A DNA stretch of 64,000 bases from Rhodocyclaceae bacterium (GCA_020248405.1 JADCHQ010000009.1:29058-93057), one strand, 5' to 3'. Positions 12,475 through 21,863 are shown, numbered from the stretch's first letter. The notes: generated by a model from the letters alone, not told the origin. A program made the numbers and translations.

Positions 12475-13992
12475 TCAGGTCTTCGGCTCCTCTTCCCCGA
12501 GCCCGAAGAAGCAGCGGATCCGCGCCAACAGGTCGCTCGCGTGATCGGACGGAATGGGTGCCGATACGGCGTCCACCACCCGTTGCAACTCCCACTGGCG
12601 CTGCGCCAATACCTTGGAGATTTCGCGGCTCAGATCAGGGCGGGTTTGCAGGATGCTCTCAAATCCCGCCTTGTCGAGCCGGTAGCATTCCGCGTCTTCC
12701 AACGCGGTGACCGTGGCGTGACGCGGATCGCCCGTCATGAGGCCCATTTCGCCGAACACGCTGCCAGGCTCCAGCACTGCAACTCTGCGCGACCCCGAGG
12801 GGCCAGCCACGGTGACTTCCGCCCGCCCCGTCAACAGGATGTAGAGCCAGTGGGCGACGGCACCTTGACGGGTCATGATGTCCCCGGAGGCGAAAGGCGC
12901 GTGCACCAGGTGCGCGCACAGCGCGTCGCGCTCTGCGTCGCTGAGGCTTACGAAGATGGGCACCCGACCGATGGCCTCACGCCGCCTGCGCCACTCGGCT
13001 GCCTGCAGCGCCGCCCGGTGGGTCTCGTTGTCCTTCACCACCGTGTGCAGCGACTGGGGTATCGCAATCTGGATGTGGTTGCGCTCCAGTGCTGCCACGA
13101 CGTGGCTGCGGACCAGCGAATCCGTCACGTCGTCCTCGCGCGGGTCGTCGAGCCAATAGCGCAGCCCATAGCGGCCGGCGCCATCCACGAAATCCATCAG
13201 CACGGCACTGGGCTCCGGCTCTGACAACACATGGGCAATACGGGCCTCGGTCAGCGCCGCGCGAAGCACCTCGCACACCCGGGACGGCGGCGTGTCCAGC
13301 GTGACATTGACCCACACCCAGCGCCGCACCTTCATGACGCCGCCCAGGGGCGAACCGATGGTCACGAAGCGGTTTTTCATGAGGTGGCTATTGGGGACGA
13401 TCACAATCTCACCATTGCGCGTTTCGATGGCCGTGTACCGCCAGCGGATGTCCACCACACGGCCGTTCACGTCGTCGATGCGCACCCACTGGCCCACGGC
13501 GATGGAGTTGTCCATTTGCAGCGCCACGCCGCCCAGCACATTGCCCAGCGTGTCCTGCATGGAAAAAGCCACCACGGCGGTGACAATGGCGGAAGTGGTC
13601 ACCACACTGGTGAGGTCAACTCCCGCCATGCGCAACCAGACATAGGCCCACAACAGGTACAACAGGGCGCACGCCAGATCCACTACCAGGCGTGGGGTCG
13701 ACATTCCCGCCAACGGCAGGAGCCCGCGAAGCAGCAGCACGGCCAGGCTGCGAAGCACGACGATTCCCAGCCCCAGCATGGCAACACCTGCAAGCGCGTC
13801 CGCCATGCGTCCATGCCCCGCCGTAACGAGGGCATCGGCCGCGGCCAGCATGGCTGCCAGCACGGCGACCACCAGCAGCAATCGGCGTCCGATGCGCCGC
13901 TCCAGTGGCTGCAGCGCCAGCAGCAACAAGGCCAGCCCCGCCGCGAGCGTCGCCACGGCGTAGCCCTGCGAGAAGGACATGTCCACTGGCAT
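12475..13992 (-). CDS. MscS-family mechanosensitive channel fused to a cyclic-nucleotide-binding domain
   Basis: A 505-aa inner-membrane protein. Residues 1-150 contain several hydrophobic helices. The MscS pore/beta domain follows (VVTAVVAFSMQDTLGNVLGGVALQMDNSIAVGQWVRID, IVIVPNSHLMKNRF). From about residue 355 to 470 there is a CRP-like cNMP domain (IFVSLSDAERDALC, GDIMTRQGAVAHWLYILLTGRAEV, EPGSVFGEMGLMTGDPRHATVTA). This layout is known for MscS-like channels with a regulatory cNMP domain. Its ATG overlaps the stop of the upstream phosphotransferase gene by one base (TGATG), so both are translated together. Ligand and gating mode are not known from sequence. Confidence 0.9.
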   Translation of the reverse strand: MPVDMSFSQGYAVATLAAGLALLLLALQPLERRIGRRLLLVVAVLAAMLAAADALVTAGHGRMADALAGVAMLGLGIVVLRSLAVLLLRGLLPLAGMSTPRLVVDLACALLYLLWAYVWLRMAGVDLTSVVTTSAIVTAVVAFSMQDTLGNVLGGVALQMDNSIAVGQWVRIDDVNGRVVDIRWRYTAIETRNGEIVIVPNSHLMKNRFVTIGSPLGGVMKVRRWVWVNVTLDTPPSRVCEVLRAALTEARIAHVLSEPEPSAVLMDFVDGAGRYGLRYWLDDPREDDVTDSLVRSHVVAALERNHIQIAIPQSLHTVVKDNETHRAALQAAEWRRRREAIGRVPIFVSLSDAERDALCAHLVHAPFASGDIMTRQGAVAHWLYILLTGRAEVTVAGPSGSRRVAVLEPGSVFGEMGLMTGDPRHATVTALEDAECYRLDKAGFESILQTRPDLSREISKVLAQRQWELQRVVDAVSAPIPSDHASDLLARIRCFFGLGEEEPKT

Positions 13993-15479
13993 CAGCGGCG
14001 GTCTTCGATCATGCTTTCAAAGGTGTCGTTGAGCCGCTTCAGCACCTCGATGCGCGCGAACAGTTTGTCCTGCGCGGGAATCAGGTGCCAGCGTGCCATG
14101 TCGGTGGAGGTGCGCTCCACCAGGTCCGACACGGCGCGCTGGTACATCGGCCACTTGTCGCGATTACGCCAATCATCGGGGGTGATCTTGAACTGCTTGT
14201 GGGGAGTATCCTCGCGCGCCGTGAAGCGGGCCAGTTGCTCCTCGGGGGTGATGGCCAGCCAAAACTTCACCACGCCGATGCCATGCGACACCAATTGCTG
14301 CTCGAATTCGTTGATTTCGTGGTATGCGCGCATCCAATCTGCCTGGGAGCACAGCCCTTCCACACGCTCCACCAGCACCCGACCGTACCACGAGCGGTCA
14401 AAGATGAGCATTCGTCCGCGCGTGGGGATGTGACGCCAAAACCGCCACAGGTAGGGCTGTGCCCGCTCCTCGTCGGTGGGTGCGGCGATGGGAACAACCC
14501 GGTAGAAGCGCGCATCGAGCGCCGGGGTTATCCGGCGGATGGTGCTGCCCTTGCCAGCCGCATCCATTCCCTCGAACACCAGCACCAGGGCGCGCTCGCG
14601 GAATCGCGCATCCCGTGACAGTGCGTTGAGCCTGGCTTGCTGCTTTTCGAGCTTGCGTCCGTAGGACTCCCGGTTGAGGGAACTGCGATAGTCCAGTGTA
14701 TTGAGCAGGTCCTTCCCGTCGATGGGCGGCTCTGGCGGTGGCGCCGCGGGTGAGATCTGGGGCGCAGGCCCCGACAGCCGGCGCTCCAGGGCATCCAGCA
14801 ACAACCGCCCCGCCGTGAGCGACCGAAACCGGTTGTCCGAGCCGTCGATCACGTGCCAGGGCGCCTCGCCGGTACTGGTTTCCCGCAAGGCCTCCTCGCA
14901 CACCGGCACGAAGGTGTCGTACTTCTTCAACCGCACCCAGTCCTCCCGGGTCACGCGCCATGCGGTGCGCGGGTTTGCGCTGAGTTTCTCCAGACGTCGC
15001 CTCTGAAACACCTTGGACAGGTGAAACCAGAACTTGAGTACCAGCGCCCCCTCGGCCACCAACATCCGTTCGAAGTGGCGGATGTGTTCGAGCTGCCGCT
15101 CGAAATCGGAGCGCTTGTCGTGGCCAAGCACGCGCCGCAGGATCGGGTCTGTGTACCAGGAACCGAACAGGATGCCGATGTGCCCCTTGGGCGGCAGCGC
15201 CTGCCAGAAGCGCCACATGGCCGGCCGGTCGGCCGTGGTCCCATCAGCCGCGCCAAAGGCTTCGGTCCGGATATGGCGCGGGTCCATCCACTCGTTAAAC
15301 AGATTGACGGTTTCACCCTTGCCAGCGCCATCCACGCCGTTGACCAGCAGAATGACGGGGAAGGTGGCCTTTTCGAGCAACCGGTACTGGGCATCCAGCA
15401 GCGCACGCCGCAAGCCCGGAACCTCCTCGCTGTATTGCTGCTTGCTCACCCGATGGCCGATCTCCGCAGCGTCGAACAT
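13992..15479 (-). CDS. pap: Polyphosphate:AMP phosphotransferase (two-domain PPK2)
   Basis: A 495-aa protein with two tandem PPK2 domains. The first has NGVDGAGKGETV (around residue 50) and the second EGMDAAGKGSTIRR, each a Walker A lysine motif, plus DRSWYGRVLVERVEG in the second. This tandem layout is that of class II PPK2 (Pap), which makes ADP from AMP with polyphosphate as donor. The start is taken at ATG 15479 (MFDAAEIGHRVSKQQY); 20 more codons are open upstream. It is the first gene of a two-gene unit with the MscS-cNMP channel. Confidence 0.93.
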   Translation of the reverse strand: MFDAAEIGHRVSKQQYSEEVPGLRRALLDAQYRLLEKATFPVILLVNGVDGAGKGETVNLFNEWMDPRHIRTEAFGAADGTTADRPAMWRFWQALPPKGHIGILFGSWYTDPILRRVLGHDKRSDFERQLEHIRHFERMLVAEGALVLKFWFHLSKVFQRRRLEKLSANPRTAWRVTREDWVRLKKYDTFVPVCEEALRETSTGEAPWHVIDGSDNRFRSLTAGRLLLDALERRLSGPAPQISPAAPPPEPPIDGKDLLNTLDYRSSLNRESYGRKLEKQQARLNALSRDARFRERALVLVFEGMDAAGKGSTIRRITPALDARFYRVVPIAAPTDEERAQPYLWRFWRHIPTRGRMLIFDRSWYGRVLVERVEGLCSQADWMRAYHEINEFEQQLVSHGIGVVKFWLAITPEEQLARFTAREDTPHKQFKITPDDWRNRDKWPMYQRAVSDLVERTSTDMARWHLIPAQDKLFARIEVLKRLNDTFESMIEDRR

Positions 15480-15684
15480 CTCCGCGCCCTCCTTTGGCGG
15501 CAATGCGGCCACTGTTGCCAATCTGGCCCTCGCCGTCAAGGAGGCAGGTCAATGCACCTGCAACACAGCGCGGCCCCGGGCCCCTTGCGGCGTCTTGAAC
15601 GACCGCACACGGCTGCGCTTGCGTCCATGACAGCATGATCGCGGCTCGATAGCATTACGTCTTTGAGCCAATTGCAGGAAAACC

Positions 15685-16617
15685 ATGGCCGCCAGCCTGC
15701 TCGCGCTGCTTGACGACATTGCCTCGGTGCTTGACGACGTGGCCGCCATGACCAAAGTGGCGGGCCGCAAAACCGCCGGGGTTCTCGGTGACGACCTGGC
15801 GCTCAACGCCCAGCAGGTCGCCGGGGTTCGCGCCGAGCGCGAGTTGCCGGTGGTGTGGGCGGTAGCCCGGGGTTCTCTGGTGAACAAGGCGATCCTGGTG
15901 CCGGCGGCGCTGGCGATCAGCGCAGGGGCGCCCTGGGCGGTGACACCGCTGCTGCTGGTGGGAGGGCTTTTCCTGTGTTTCGAAGGCGCCGAAAAAATCG
16001 TCCACAAGTTGCTGCATCACCGCGAGTCCGAAGAGCGCCGGGCGCAGTTGTCCCGGGCGCTTGCGCAACCCGCTGCGGATCTGCTGTCCCTGGAAAAAGC
16101 CAAGATCAAGGGCGCGGTGCGCACCGATTTCATTCTCTCGGCTGAAATCATCGTCATCACCCTCGGCACGGTGGCCACCGCGTCCCTGGGCACCCGGATC
16201 GGGGTGCTGGTGTCCGTCGCACTGCTGATGACTGCGGGCGTCTATGGGCTGGTGGCCGCCATCGTGAAACTCGACGACGCGGGGTTGGCGCTGTCGCGTC
16301 TCACCGGGCCCGGCGCCGCAACAGCCTTTGCACGCACCATGGGTGAAGCCCTGCTGCGCACGGCGCCATGGCTGATGAAACTGCTATCCGTGGCCGGAAC
16401 CGCGGCCATGTTTCTTGTGGGTGGCGGCATTCTCACCCACAGCCTGCCGTGGTTACACGCAACTCTCACCCGCTGGATGCCCGGTGACGCAGGGGTTCTG
16501 CTCACCATCGTGTCTTTTGTGGTGGATGCGTCCGTCGGCGTGGCTGCCGGCCTGATGGCGGTTGCCGTGATTTCCGTGATTGCACGATTTCGCCCCGCCG
16601 CGACGGGGCCACGGTAA
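15685..16617 (+). CDS. DUF808 (YedI-like) integral membrane protein
   Basis: A 310-aa membrane protein that matches the DUF808/YedI pattern from its start (MAASLLALLDDIASVLDDVAAMTKVAGRKTAGVLGDDLALNAQQV) and shows FLCFEGAEKIVHKLLH and KIKGAVRTDFILSAEIIVI. About six hydrophobic segments are visible. The function of the family is unknown. It is divergent from pap over about 200 bp and appears monocistronic. Confidence 0.92.
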   Translation: MAASLLALLDDIASVLDDVAAMTKVAGRKTAGVLGDDLALNAQQVAGVRAERELPVVWAVARGSLVNKAILVPAALAISAGAPWAVTPLLLVGGLFLCFEGAEKIVHKLLHHRESEERRAQLSRALAQPAADLLSLEKAKIKGAVRTDFILSAEIIVITLGTVATASLGTRIGVLVSVALLMTAGVYGLVAAIVKLDDAGLALSRLTGPGAATAFARTMGEALLRTAPWLMKLLSVAGTAAMFLVGGGILTHSLPWLHATLTRWMPGDAGVLLTIVSFVVDASVGVAAGLMAVAVISVIARFRPAATGPR

Positions 16618-16823
16618 GTTCACCCTGGCAATGCACCAGTGCAAACCGATATCAATCACCGTTGCAAACATCGCTTGCCGCTCGGCCCGCGCTTCTCGCT
16701 CCCCTGTGCCACGGAGTATGCTCCAACGGATTCATCCAGTGGCAACTGCACCAGGAAGGCAGCATCCTCCCTGCGCGCAAGGTGGTCTTACGACCGCCAC
16801 CCTCCCCGAGAAAGGTTCTTGCG

Positions 16824-17117
16824 ATGGCGAACTCCCCAACAGAAGAAGTCGGCAACGCCGATACCCAGGCACCGCGAATCAAGTGGCAAACGCAGGCGCT
16901 CAAGAGCACTTACGCCAATTTTTGCAACGCTACCAGCACGCGCGAAGAGGTGGTTCTCAATTTCGGCGTGAACCATAACTGGGACCGCGGTGGAGCCGAG
17001 GTGGAGATCGAGCTCGAGCACCGCATCGTGCTGAGCCCCTTCGCGGCCAAGCGGCTATCCGACCTTCTGCTTCGCCTCATGGCGGAATACGAAAGCCGCT
17101 ATGGCGAATTGAGGTGA
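16824..17117 (+). CDS. DUF3467 family protein
   Basis: A 97-aa cytoplasmic protein with the DUF3467 pattern: TYANFCNATSTREEVVLNFG, then VEIELEHRIVLSPFAAKRLSDLLLRLMAEYE. Role unknown. The start ATG at 16824 has a GAAAGG ribosome binding site; a longer frame from 16662 lacks similarity. The 200 bp upstream hold no other gene. Confidence 0.88.
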   Translation: MANSPTEEVGNADTQAPRIKWQTQALKSTYANFCNATSTREEVVLNFGVNHNWDRGGAEVEIELEHRIVLSPFAAKRLSDLLLRLMAEYESRYGELR

Positions 17118-17235
17118 TTTCATTGCGGCTGGCTTATCCAGGAAGCCGGCTCGCGCCTGACCCCGGGCGATGCCCCTTGGGAGAAGAGGACACACCGCAG
17201 GCGTGCTTTTCCACCGTCGATCGCAGGAGTGCCCC

Positions 17236-18747
17236 ATGAGCGAGAAACCCACTGGATGGTTGTCCGATGAAGAGGTGGCGCGGGTTGCGCCCGCGGAGCG
17301 CGCGGCCTTTGACGCGCCCGTGCCCACCCAGATTGTCTCCAATGGCGAGTTCAATCCCATGCCGCAGACCACCGAGCAACGCCGTGTGGAGGCGCTGGTG
17401 AAGTCACTGGGAAGCCGGCTTGCACGGCGCCAGGGCCTGTCGAGGCGCGACTTTCTGCGCACGGCCTCGGGCATGGCCACCGCCTTTCTCGCCATGAACG
17501 AAGTGTTCGGCCCGGTGTGGGACGTGAGCGAGGCCGAGGCCGCCGACCGCCAGATGGCCGATGCCCGCGCCAAGGCGCTGGCCGGGCAGTTCATCTTCGA
17601 CGTTCAGACCCATTTCGTGCGTGACGACTACACGCGCGAGCGTCTTCTCAACCTGGGCCGCTATGCCGCGCAACACTGGAACCCGGACATGAGCAGCACG
17701 CCCATGACCCTGGCGCGCTACAAATTCCAGAACTACCTGCGAGAGATTTTCATGGACAGCGACACCAAGCTCGCACTGCTGTCCTCCGCCACCTACGACA
17801 ATCCGGACTTCTACTTCCTGTTCAACGACCAGATGCGCGATGCGCGCGCGCTGGTAAACGCCGTGGCGGGGTCGAAGCGGCTGTTCGCCCATTCGGTGGT
17901 CAATCCCGGCAAGCCCGGCTGGCTGGACGAGGTGGACAAAGCCATCGAAGAATATCGCCCAGATTCCTGGAAGGGCTACACCACCGGCGACCCATCCTCC
18001 CCGACGAAAAACGGTTCAGCCTGGCGCCTGGACGACGAAAAGCTCGTCTATCCCTTCTACGAGAAGGCGGTGAAGGCCGGCATCACCACCATCTGCGTGC
18101 ACAAGGGGCTCCTGCCGCGCGACTACGAGCAGTCGTGGAAGGGCATCTGGGAGTACGCCACGGTGGCCGACCTCCCCAAAGCCGCCAAGGACTGGCCGCA
18201 ACTGAACTTTGTCATCTACCACTCGGCGCTGCGGCCGCTGCTGGAACAACCGGAACTCGAACTGGCAGAGTTCGAAAGCACTGGCTGGATTCGGTGGTCC
18301 ACCGATCTTGCCCGCATACCCGCTGAGCACGGCGTGAACAACGTGTTCGCCGAGATTGGTTCCTCCTTCGCGAATTCCGCAGTGGCCAATCCGCGCTTCT
18401 GCGCCGCCTTCCTGGGCCAGTTGGTGAACGAGATGGGTGTGGATCGCGTGTTGTGGGGAACGGATTCGGTGTGGTATGGCAGCCCGCAGTGGCAGATTGA
18501 AGCATTGCGCCGCCTGGAAATTCCCGAGGACATGGCCCGCAGGCATGGCTGGAAAACCCGCCTGGGCGGCGCCGACAGCGATGTAAAGCGCCGCATCTTC
18601 GGCCTGAACGCCGCGCGCCTTTATGGCATCCAGCCCGAAGCCGCATATGCGCGAGTGAGCGAAGACCACCTGACGGAAATGAAGGCCCGCTGGCATGCCG
18701 CCGGCGAGCAGCGCAGCAACCGCGCCTACGGCTTCGTCGCGGCCTAG
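17236..18747 (+). CDS. Amidohydrolase-type metal-dependent hydrolase with internal twin-arginine signal
   Basis: A 503-aa protein of the amidohydrolase-2 (TIM-barrel) type, seen from FIFDVQTHF near the start of the catalytic part, LNFVIYHSALRP, and DRVLWGTDSVWYGSPQWQIEALRR near the end. A twin-arginine motif SRRDFL (residues 69-74) followed by a hydrophobic stretch TASGMATAFLAMNEVFG resembles a Tat signal but is preceded by about 68 residues, an unusually long n-region. The start ATG at 17236 follows CAGGAG. Substrate is not predictable; relatives act on aromatic or decarboxylation substrates. A later start near residue 42 or 52 would shorten the n-region but lacks a better ribosome binding site. 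Confidence 0.82.
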   Translation: MSEKPTGWLSDEEVARVAPAERAAFDAPVPTQIVSNGEFNPMPQTTEQRRVEALVKSLGSRLARRQGLSRRDFLRTASGMATAFLAMNEVFGPVWDVSEAEAADRQMADARAKALAGQFIFDVQTHFVRDDYTRERLLNLGRYAAQHWNPDMSSTPMTLARYKFQNYLREIFMDSDTKLALLSSATYDNPDFYFLFNDQMRDARALVNAVAGSKRLFAHSVVNPGKPGWLDEVDKAIEEYRPDSWKGYTTGDPSSPTKNGSAWRLDDEKLVYPFYEKAVKAGITTICVHKGLLPRDYEQSWKGIWEYATVADLPKAAKDWPQLNFVIYHSALRPLLEQPELELAEFESTGWIRWSTDLARIPAEHGVNNVFAEIGSSFANSAVANPRFCAAFLGQLVNEMGVDRVLWGTDSVWYGSPQWQIEALRRLEIPEDMARRHGWKTRLGGADSDVKRRIFGLNAARLYGIQPEAAYARVSEDHLTEMKARWHAAGEQRSNRAYGFVAA

Positions 18748-18871
18748 CCCCCCCGGGCAAAAAAATTTCCTGCCGCTCGCTGACCCTGTTTCACCTCCTG
18801 CGCCGTTGAATGGGCACGGGTCGCGAAATCTGCCGCGACCCGCCCAGTCCACTGTCCGCAGGAGACACACC

Positions 18872-19753
18872 ATGCAGCGACGCACCCTCTGCACTGGCGC
18901 GGTTGCCACTGCCCTGGCCTGGCTGGCCGGCGGCGGCACACCAGCGCTTGCCCACACCGCCCCCGACACCCCCCGCGACGCCACTGCGGTGTTGGCGGTG
19001 GAAATCATCGACCGCGACACCGGCCGGCGGCTGCCGATCTATCTTCACGAAGGGCGCCACTACGTGGCTTGCAACCCGGGTGCGCGCTACGCGGTGGTGG
19101 TGCGCAATTGCACTGCCCTGAGGGTGCTGGCGGTGGTTTCGGTGGACGGCGTCAACGCCGTCTCCGGCGAAACCGCGGCCTGGTACCAGACCGGCTACGT
19201 GCTTGGCCCCTTCCAGCATGATGAGGTGCGAGGCTGGCGCAAGAGCCTGGCGCGCATTGCCGCCTTCGAATTCACCGCGCTGCCCGATGCCTGTGCGGCG
19301 CGCACCAGCCGGCCGGGCGACGTGGGTGTCATCGGCGTCGCGCTATTCCGCGAGGCGCCGCCGCCGGAGATGACGCCGCTCGCCCCGTCGGCGCCCGAGT
19401 CGTCGCGCCGCTCGAACGAGTCTTCCGTGCAGGCCAGCTCCGCACCCCCGTCGGCCTCCAAGAGCGGGGGCGCTGCGCGCCGCGGCGATGGCGCCCTGTC
19501 CGAGGGGTTTGCACCGCGCCGCCCACAGGAGCGGCTTGGCACCGGTCATGGACGCGGCGAATCGTCCCAGGTGGGCTATACCGACTTCGAGCGCGCCAGC
19601 CCGCAGCCCGACCAAATCATCACCATCTACTACGACAGCCGCGCCAATCTGATGACCCTGGGTGTCATCCCGCGGCCTGCGCGCGAGCGGCCGGCACCTG
19701 AGCCTGATCCGTTCCCCGGCAGCGTCGGCTTCGTGCCCGATCCGCCGCGCTGA
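18872..19753 (+). CDS. Predicted exported protein of unknown function
   Basis: A 293-aa protein with a signal peptide (MQRRTLCTGAVATALAWLAGGGTPALA, cleavage after ALA). Residues about 40-165 form a folded-looking domain (AVLAVEIIDRDTGRRLPIYLHEGRHYVACNPGARYAVVVRN) that ends in GVIGVALFRE. The rest is Ser/Pro/Arg-rich and ends in short, repeated Pro-acidic segments. The start ATG has CAGGAG upstream. It precedes the ECF sigma gene by about 30 bp or more and might be part of its operon or regulon; no function is recognised. Confidence 0.75.
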   Translation: MQRRTLCTGAVATALAWLAGGGTPALAHTAPDTPRDATAVLAVEIIDRDTGRRLPIYLHEGRHYVACNPGARYAVVVRNCTALRVLAVVSVDGVNAVSGETAAWYQTGYVLGPFQHDEVRGWRKSLARIAAFEFTALPDACAARTSRPGDVGVIGVALFREAPPPEMTPLAPSAPESSRRSNESSVQASSAPPSASKSGGAARRGDGALSEGFAPRRPQERLGTGHGRGESSQVGYTDFERASPQPDQIITIYYDSRANLMTLGVIPRPARERPAPEPDPFPGSVGFVPDPPR

Positions 19754-19786
19754 CCATCGGCACTGGGCAAACCATGGCGTGCACCC

Positions 19787-20542
19787 ATGACCGCGCGGTG
19801 TGATCCGCACCGGACAATCGCACCGCGGGGGCCTCCAGGATTGCCCACAATCTGCGCCGTGGATCGCAAACGCGCCGACGACGATGGCATCACCCCCGCG
19901 CCCATGGGCGCGGCGGCGCACGGCCCGGGAGCCGCGCCATCCGCGGCCGACCCAGACGGCGCGCTCATGCTCGCCTATGCCGGGGGCGATGGGTCAGCCT
20001 TCGAGGCCCTGTACCGCAAGCACGAGTTACCGGTATTCCGCTTCCTGCGCCGGTCCCTGGGAACCGACGGCAGCGGATTCGCCGATGAACTGCACCAGGA
20101 GGTCTGGCTCGCCCTCGTCCGCAATGCCGCCGGCTACACGCCGCGCGCCCGCTTCACCACGTGGCTCTACGGCATCGCGCGCAGCAAGCTGATCGACCAC
20201 TGGCGCGCACGCCGCCCCGGCACCAGCCTGGATGCGCCTCTCGAGCGTGCCGGCGGGGACAGCGGCGAGGGGGATAGCGAGGCAACGCTGCTCGACCGGT
20301 TGCCGGCACAGCCCGCGGCGCAACCCGAGGTGCAGGCGCTCACGCGGGCCCAGGGTGCCGCGTTCCTGCGCGCGCTGGAGCAGTTGCCGCAACCACAGCG
20401 CGAAGTGTTCCTGCTGCATGCCGAGGGTGATCTAACCCTGGCCGAGATCGGCACATTGACCGGCGTGGGTATGGAAACAGCCAAGAGCCGCCTGCGCTAC
20501 GCCCTCGCGCGCCTGCGCAGCACCCTTGCAGGCTGGCGATGA
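19787..20542 (+). CDS. ECF-type RNA polymerase sigma factor
   Basis: Contains sigma region 2 (AFEALYRKHELPVFRFLRRSLG, DELHQEVWLALVRN, FTTWLYGIARSKLIDHWRARR) and region 4 (LEQLPQPQREVFLLHAEGDLTLAEIGTLTGVGMETAKSRLRYALARLR), separated by a linker with no region 3, as expected for ECF sigma factors. The start is uncertain: ATG 19787 gives 251 aa; GTG 19859 or ATG 19904 would remove 24 or 39 weakly conserved residues. The downstream membrane gene starts 10 bp after the stop, the position typical of a cognate anti-sigma factor. Confidence 0.88.
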   Translation: MTARCDPHRTIAPRGPPGLPTICAVDRKRADDDGITPAPMGAAAHGPGAAPSAADPDGALMLAYAGGDGSAFEALYRKHELPVFRFLRRSLGTDGSGFADELHQEVWLALVRNAAGYTPRARFTTWLYGIARSKLIDHWRARRPGTSLDAPLERAGGDSGEGDSEATLLDRLPAQPAAQPEVQALTRAQGAAFLRALEQLPQPQREVFLLHAEGDLTLAEIGTLTGVGMETAKSRLRYALARLRSTLAGWR

Positions 20543-20552
20543 AGGAGCCGCG

Positions 20553-21383
20553 ATGAAGCCACCCGCCCACCCCAGGCCCGGCGACCCGCCACAATCCGAT
20601 GACGTTGCCGCAGCGCCCGAGGCAGCCGACGTGCTGAGCGCCTATCGCACTGCCAGCGCCGAAGCGGATGACAGCGAGGCCCCGCGCGCCGAGACACGCG
20701 CCGCGATTCTCGCCGCGGCCGCCCCGGCTGTTGCCGCACGCCCCCAGACGGTTGGAGGCAGCGGTTCCGGGCGCGGCCCCGCGGGCGCGCGCTTGCGGCC
20801 TCAGGTACCCCTTGCGCTGGCCGCCAGCCTGATGGTGGGCATCTTTGCCTGGCAGCTTTTGCCCCACCTTGACGAAGCGCCGTCACCCGAACAACTCGCC
20901 AGCGCGCCTGCCCCGGCACCCGCACCATCACCTGAACGGCAACCGTCCGGGGACTTTGAGGCCGCACCCGCTGCGCCCGCTGCCGCCACGGCCAAGGCAA
21001 AAGCAAAGGAGGTAGCAGCGCAGGCCCTCGCGCCCGACCCTGCGCCCGAAAGCGTTGGCGCTAGCCTGCAGCGCCGTGCAGCGGTGGCCCCCTCAGCCCC
21101 CCCACCCGCGGCTGCAGCCGCGGCCACACCCCCTGCTGAAGCGCCGTTGGCCGATAGCGCTGTGTTGCACGACGCCGATAAGTCAACTCGACGGAAGAGC
21201 AGCGAGGCCCACAACAGCTTTGCAGCACCGCCCCCGCAGACACCCGAAGCCTGGCTCGAACATATCGCCGAACTGCGCCGCAGCGGCCGCGACGACGACG
21301 CCGAAACCGAAATTCGTGCACTGCGCCTTGCCTACCCACAGGTGCGGATACCGCCAGCGCTGCTGTCGCCGGGGCCGCGCTGA
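20553..21383 (+). CDS. Single-span membrane protein, probable anti-sigma partner
   Basis: A 276-aa Ala/Pro-rich protein. An N-terminal cytoplasmic part of about 80 residues containing a short helical stretch (ADVLSAYRTASAEADDSEAPRAETRAAIL) is followed by one hydrophobic segment (about residues 84-102), then a long low-complexity periplasmic region and a conserved-looking C-terminal helix pair (PEAWLEHIAELRRSGRDDDAETEIRALRLAYP). No zinc-binding HxxxCxxC anti-sigma motif is present. The anti-sigma role is inferred from position (10 bp after the sigma gene, GGAG ribosome binding site) and topology. Confidence 0.7.
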   Translation: MKPPAHPRPGDPPQSDDVAAAPEAADVLSAYRTASAEADDSEAPRAETRAAILAAAAPAVAARPQTVGGSGSGRGPAGARLRPQVPLALAASLMVGIFAWQLLPHLDEAPSPEQLASAPAPAPAPSPERQPSGDFEAAPAAPAAATAKAKAKEVAAQALAPDPAPESVGASLQRRAAVAPSAPPPAAAAAATPPAEAPLADSAVLHDADKSTRRKSSEAHNSFAAPPPQTPEAWLEHIAELRRSGRDDDAETEIRALRLAYPQVRIPPALLSPGPR

Positions 21384-21855
21384 AGTAGGTTCTTCAGTAG
21401 TCACACACCGAACCCTGGGGCTTCTTCGCGTACACGAGGCACGGGGACGTGGAGGGCAAACCAGCCGCTGCCGCGGATGCTCGCGCTGGGGAGATTGTTC
21501 GTCAGGTCTCGCGGGCTGCGCCAGATCGCCTTGATTGAAACGGGCGACGTGGTTGAACCATCATCGCTTGCTTGAATTCATCGGCTACAACCGTCGCGCG
21601 GAGGATGAAGCAAACTCCCGCCGTGGGCCAGATGCGCAGGCCGTGACGGCCTGACTCAAATCAAGGGGGCTCTACGGAACCCGGGGCGGTCCACCCTTAG
21701 CCTGCCGCGCTCCGATGCTTTTCGTCCGGCCTCCGTATCTCGGAATCACGGCCGCGGCTAGTCGCCGACGCGCATTACCGTAACCAGACGACCGGGTAGG
21801 ATGAAGACGCAGCCGATTCCGTGAGCGAGGAAGTTACGCCTGCTCGTCCCCCTAC
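21384..21855. other. Region without recognisable gene, left chromosomal flank of the island
   Basis: About 470 bp between the membrane protein stop and the left island junction. Short open frames here are broken by stops and none has a recognisable motif. No tRNA, terminator hairpin or repeat was noticed. If the island model is right, this was originally the sequence immediately downstream of guaA. Confidence 0.5.
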
Positions 21856-21863
21856 TCCCACTC
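21856..21863. repeat. Left attachment core (attL)
   Basis: TCCCACTC, identical to 38207-38214. In the guaA sense it reads GAG TGG GAG TAG, i.e. Glu-Trp-Glu-stop, the same C-terminal peptide that ends GuaA, but with TAG instead of TGA. This is what is expected for the displaced chromosomal end of guaA. The repeat alone is short; support comes from its context with the integrase and the terminal repeats. Confidence 0.75.
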
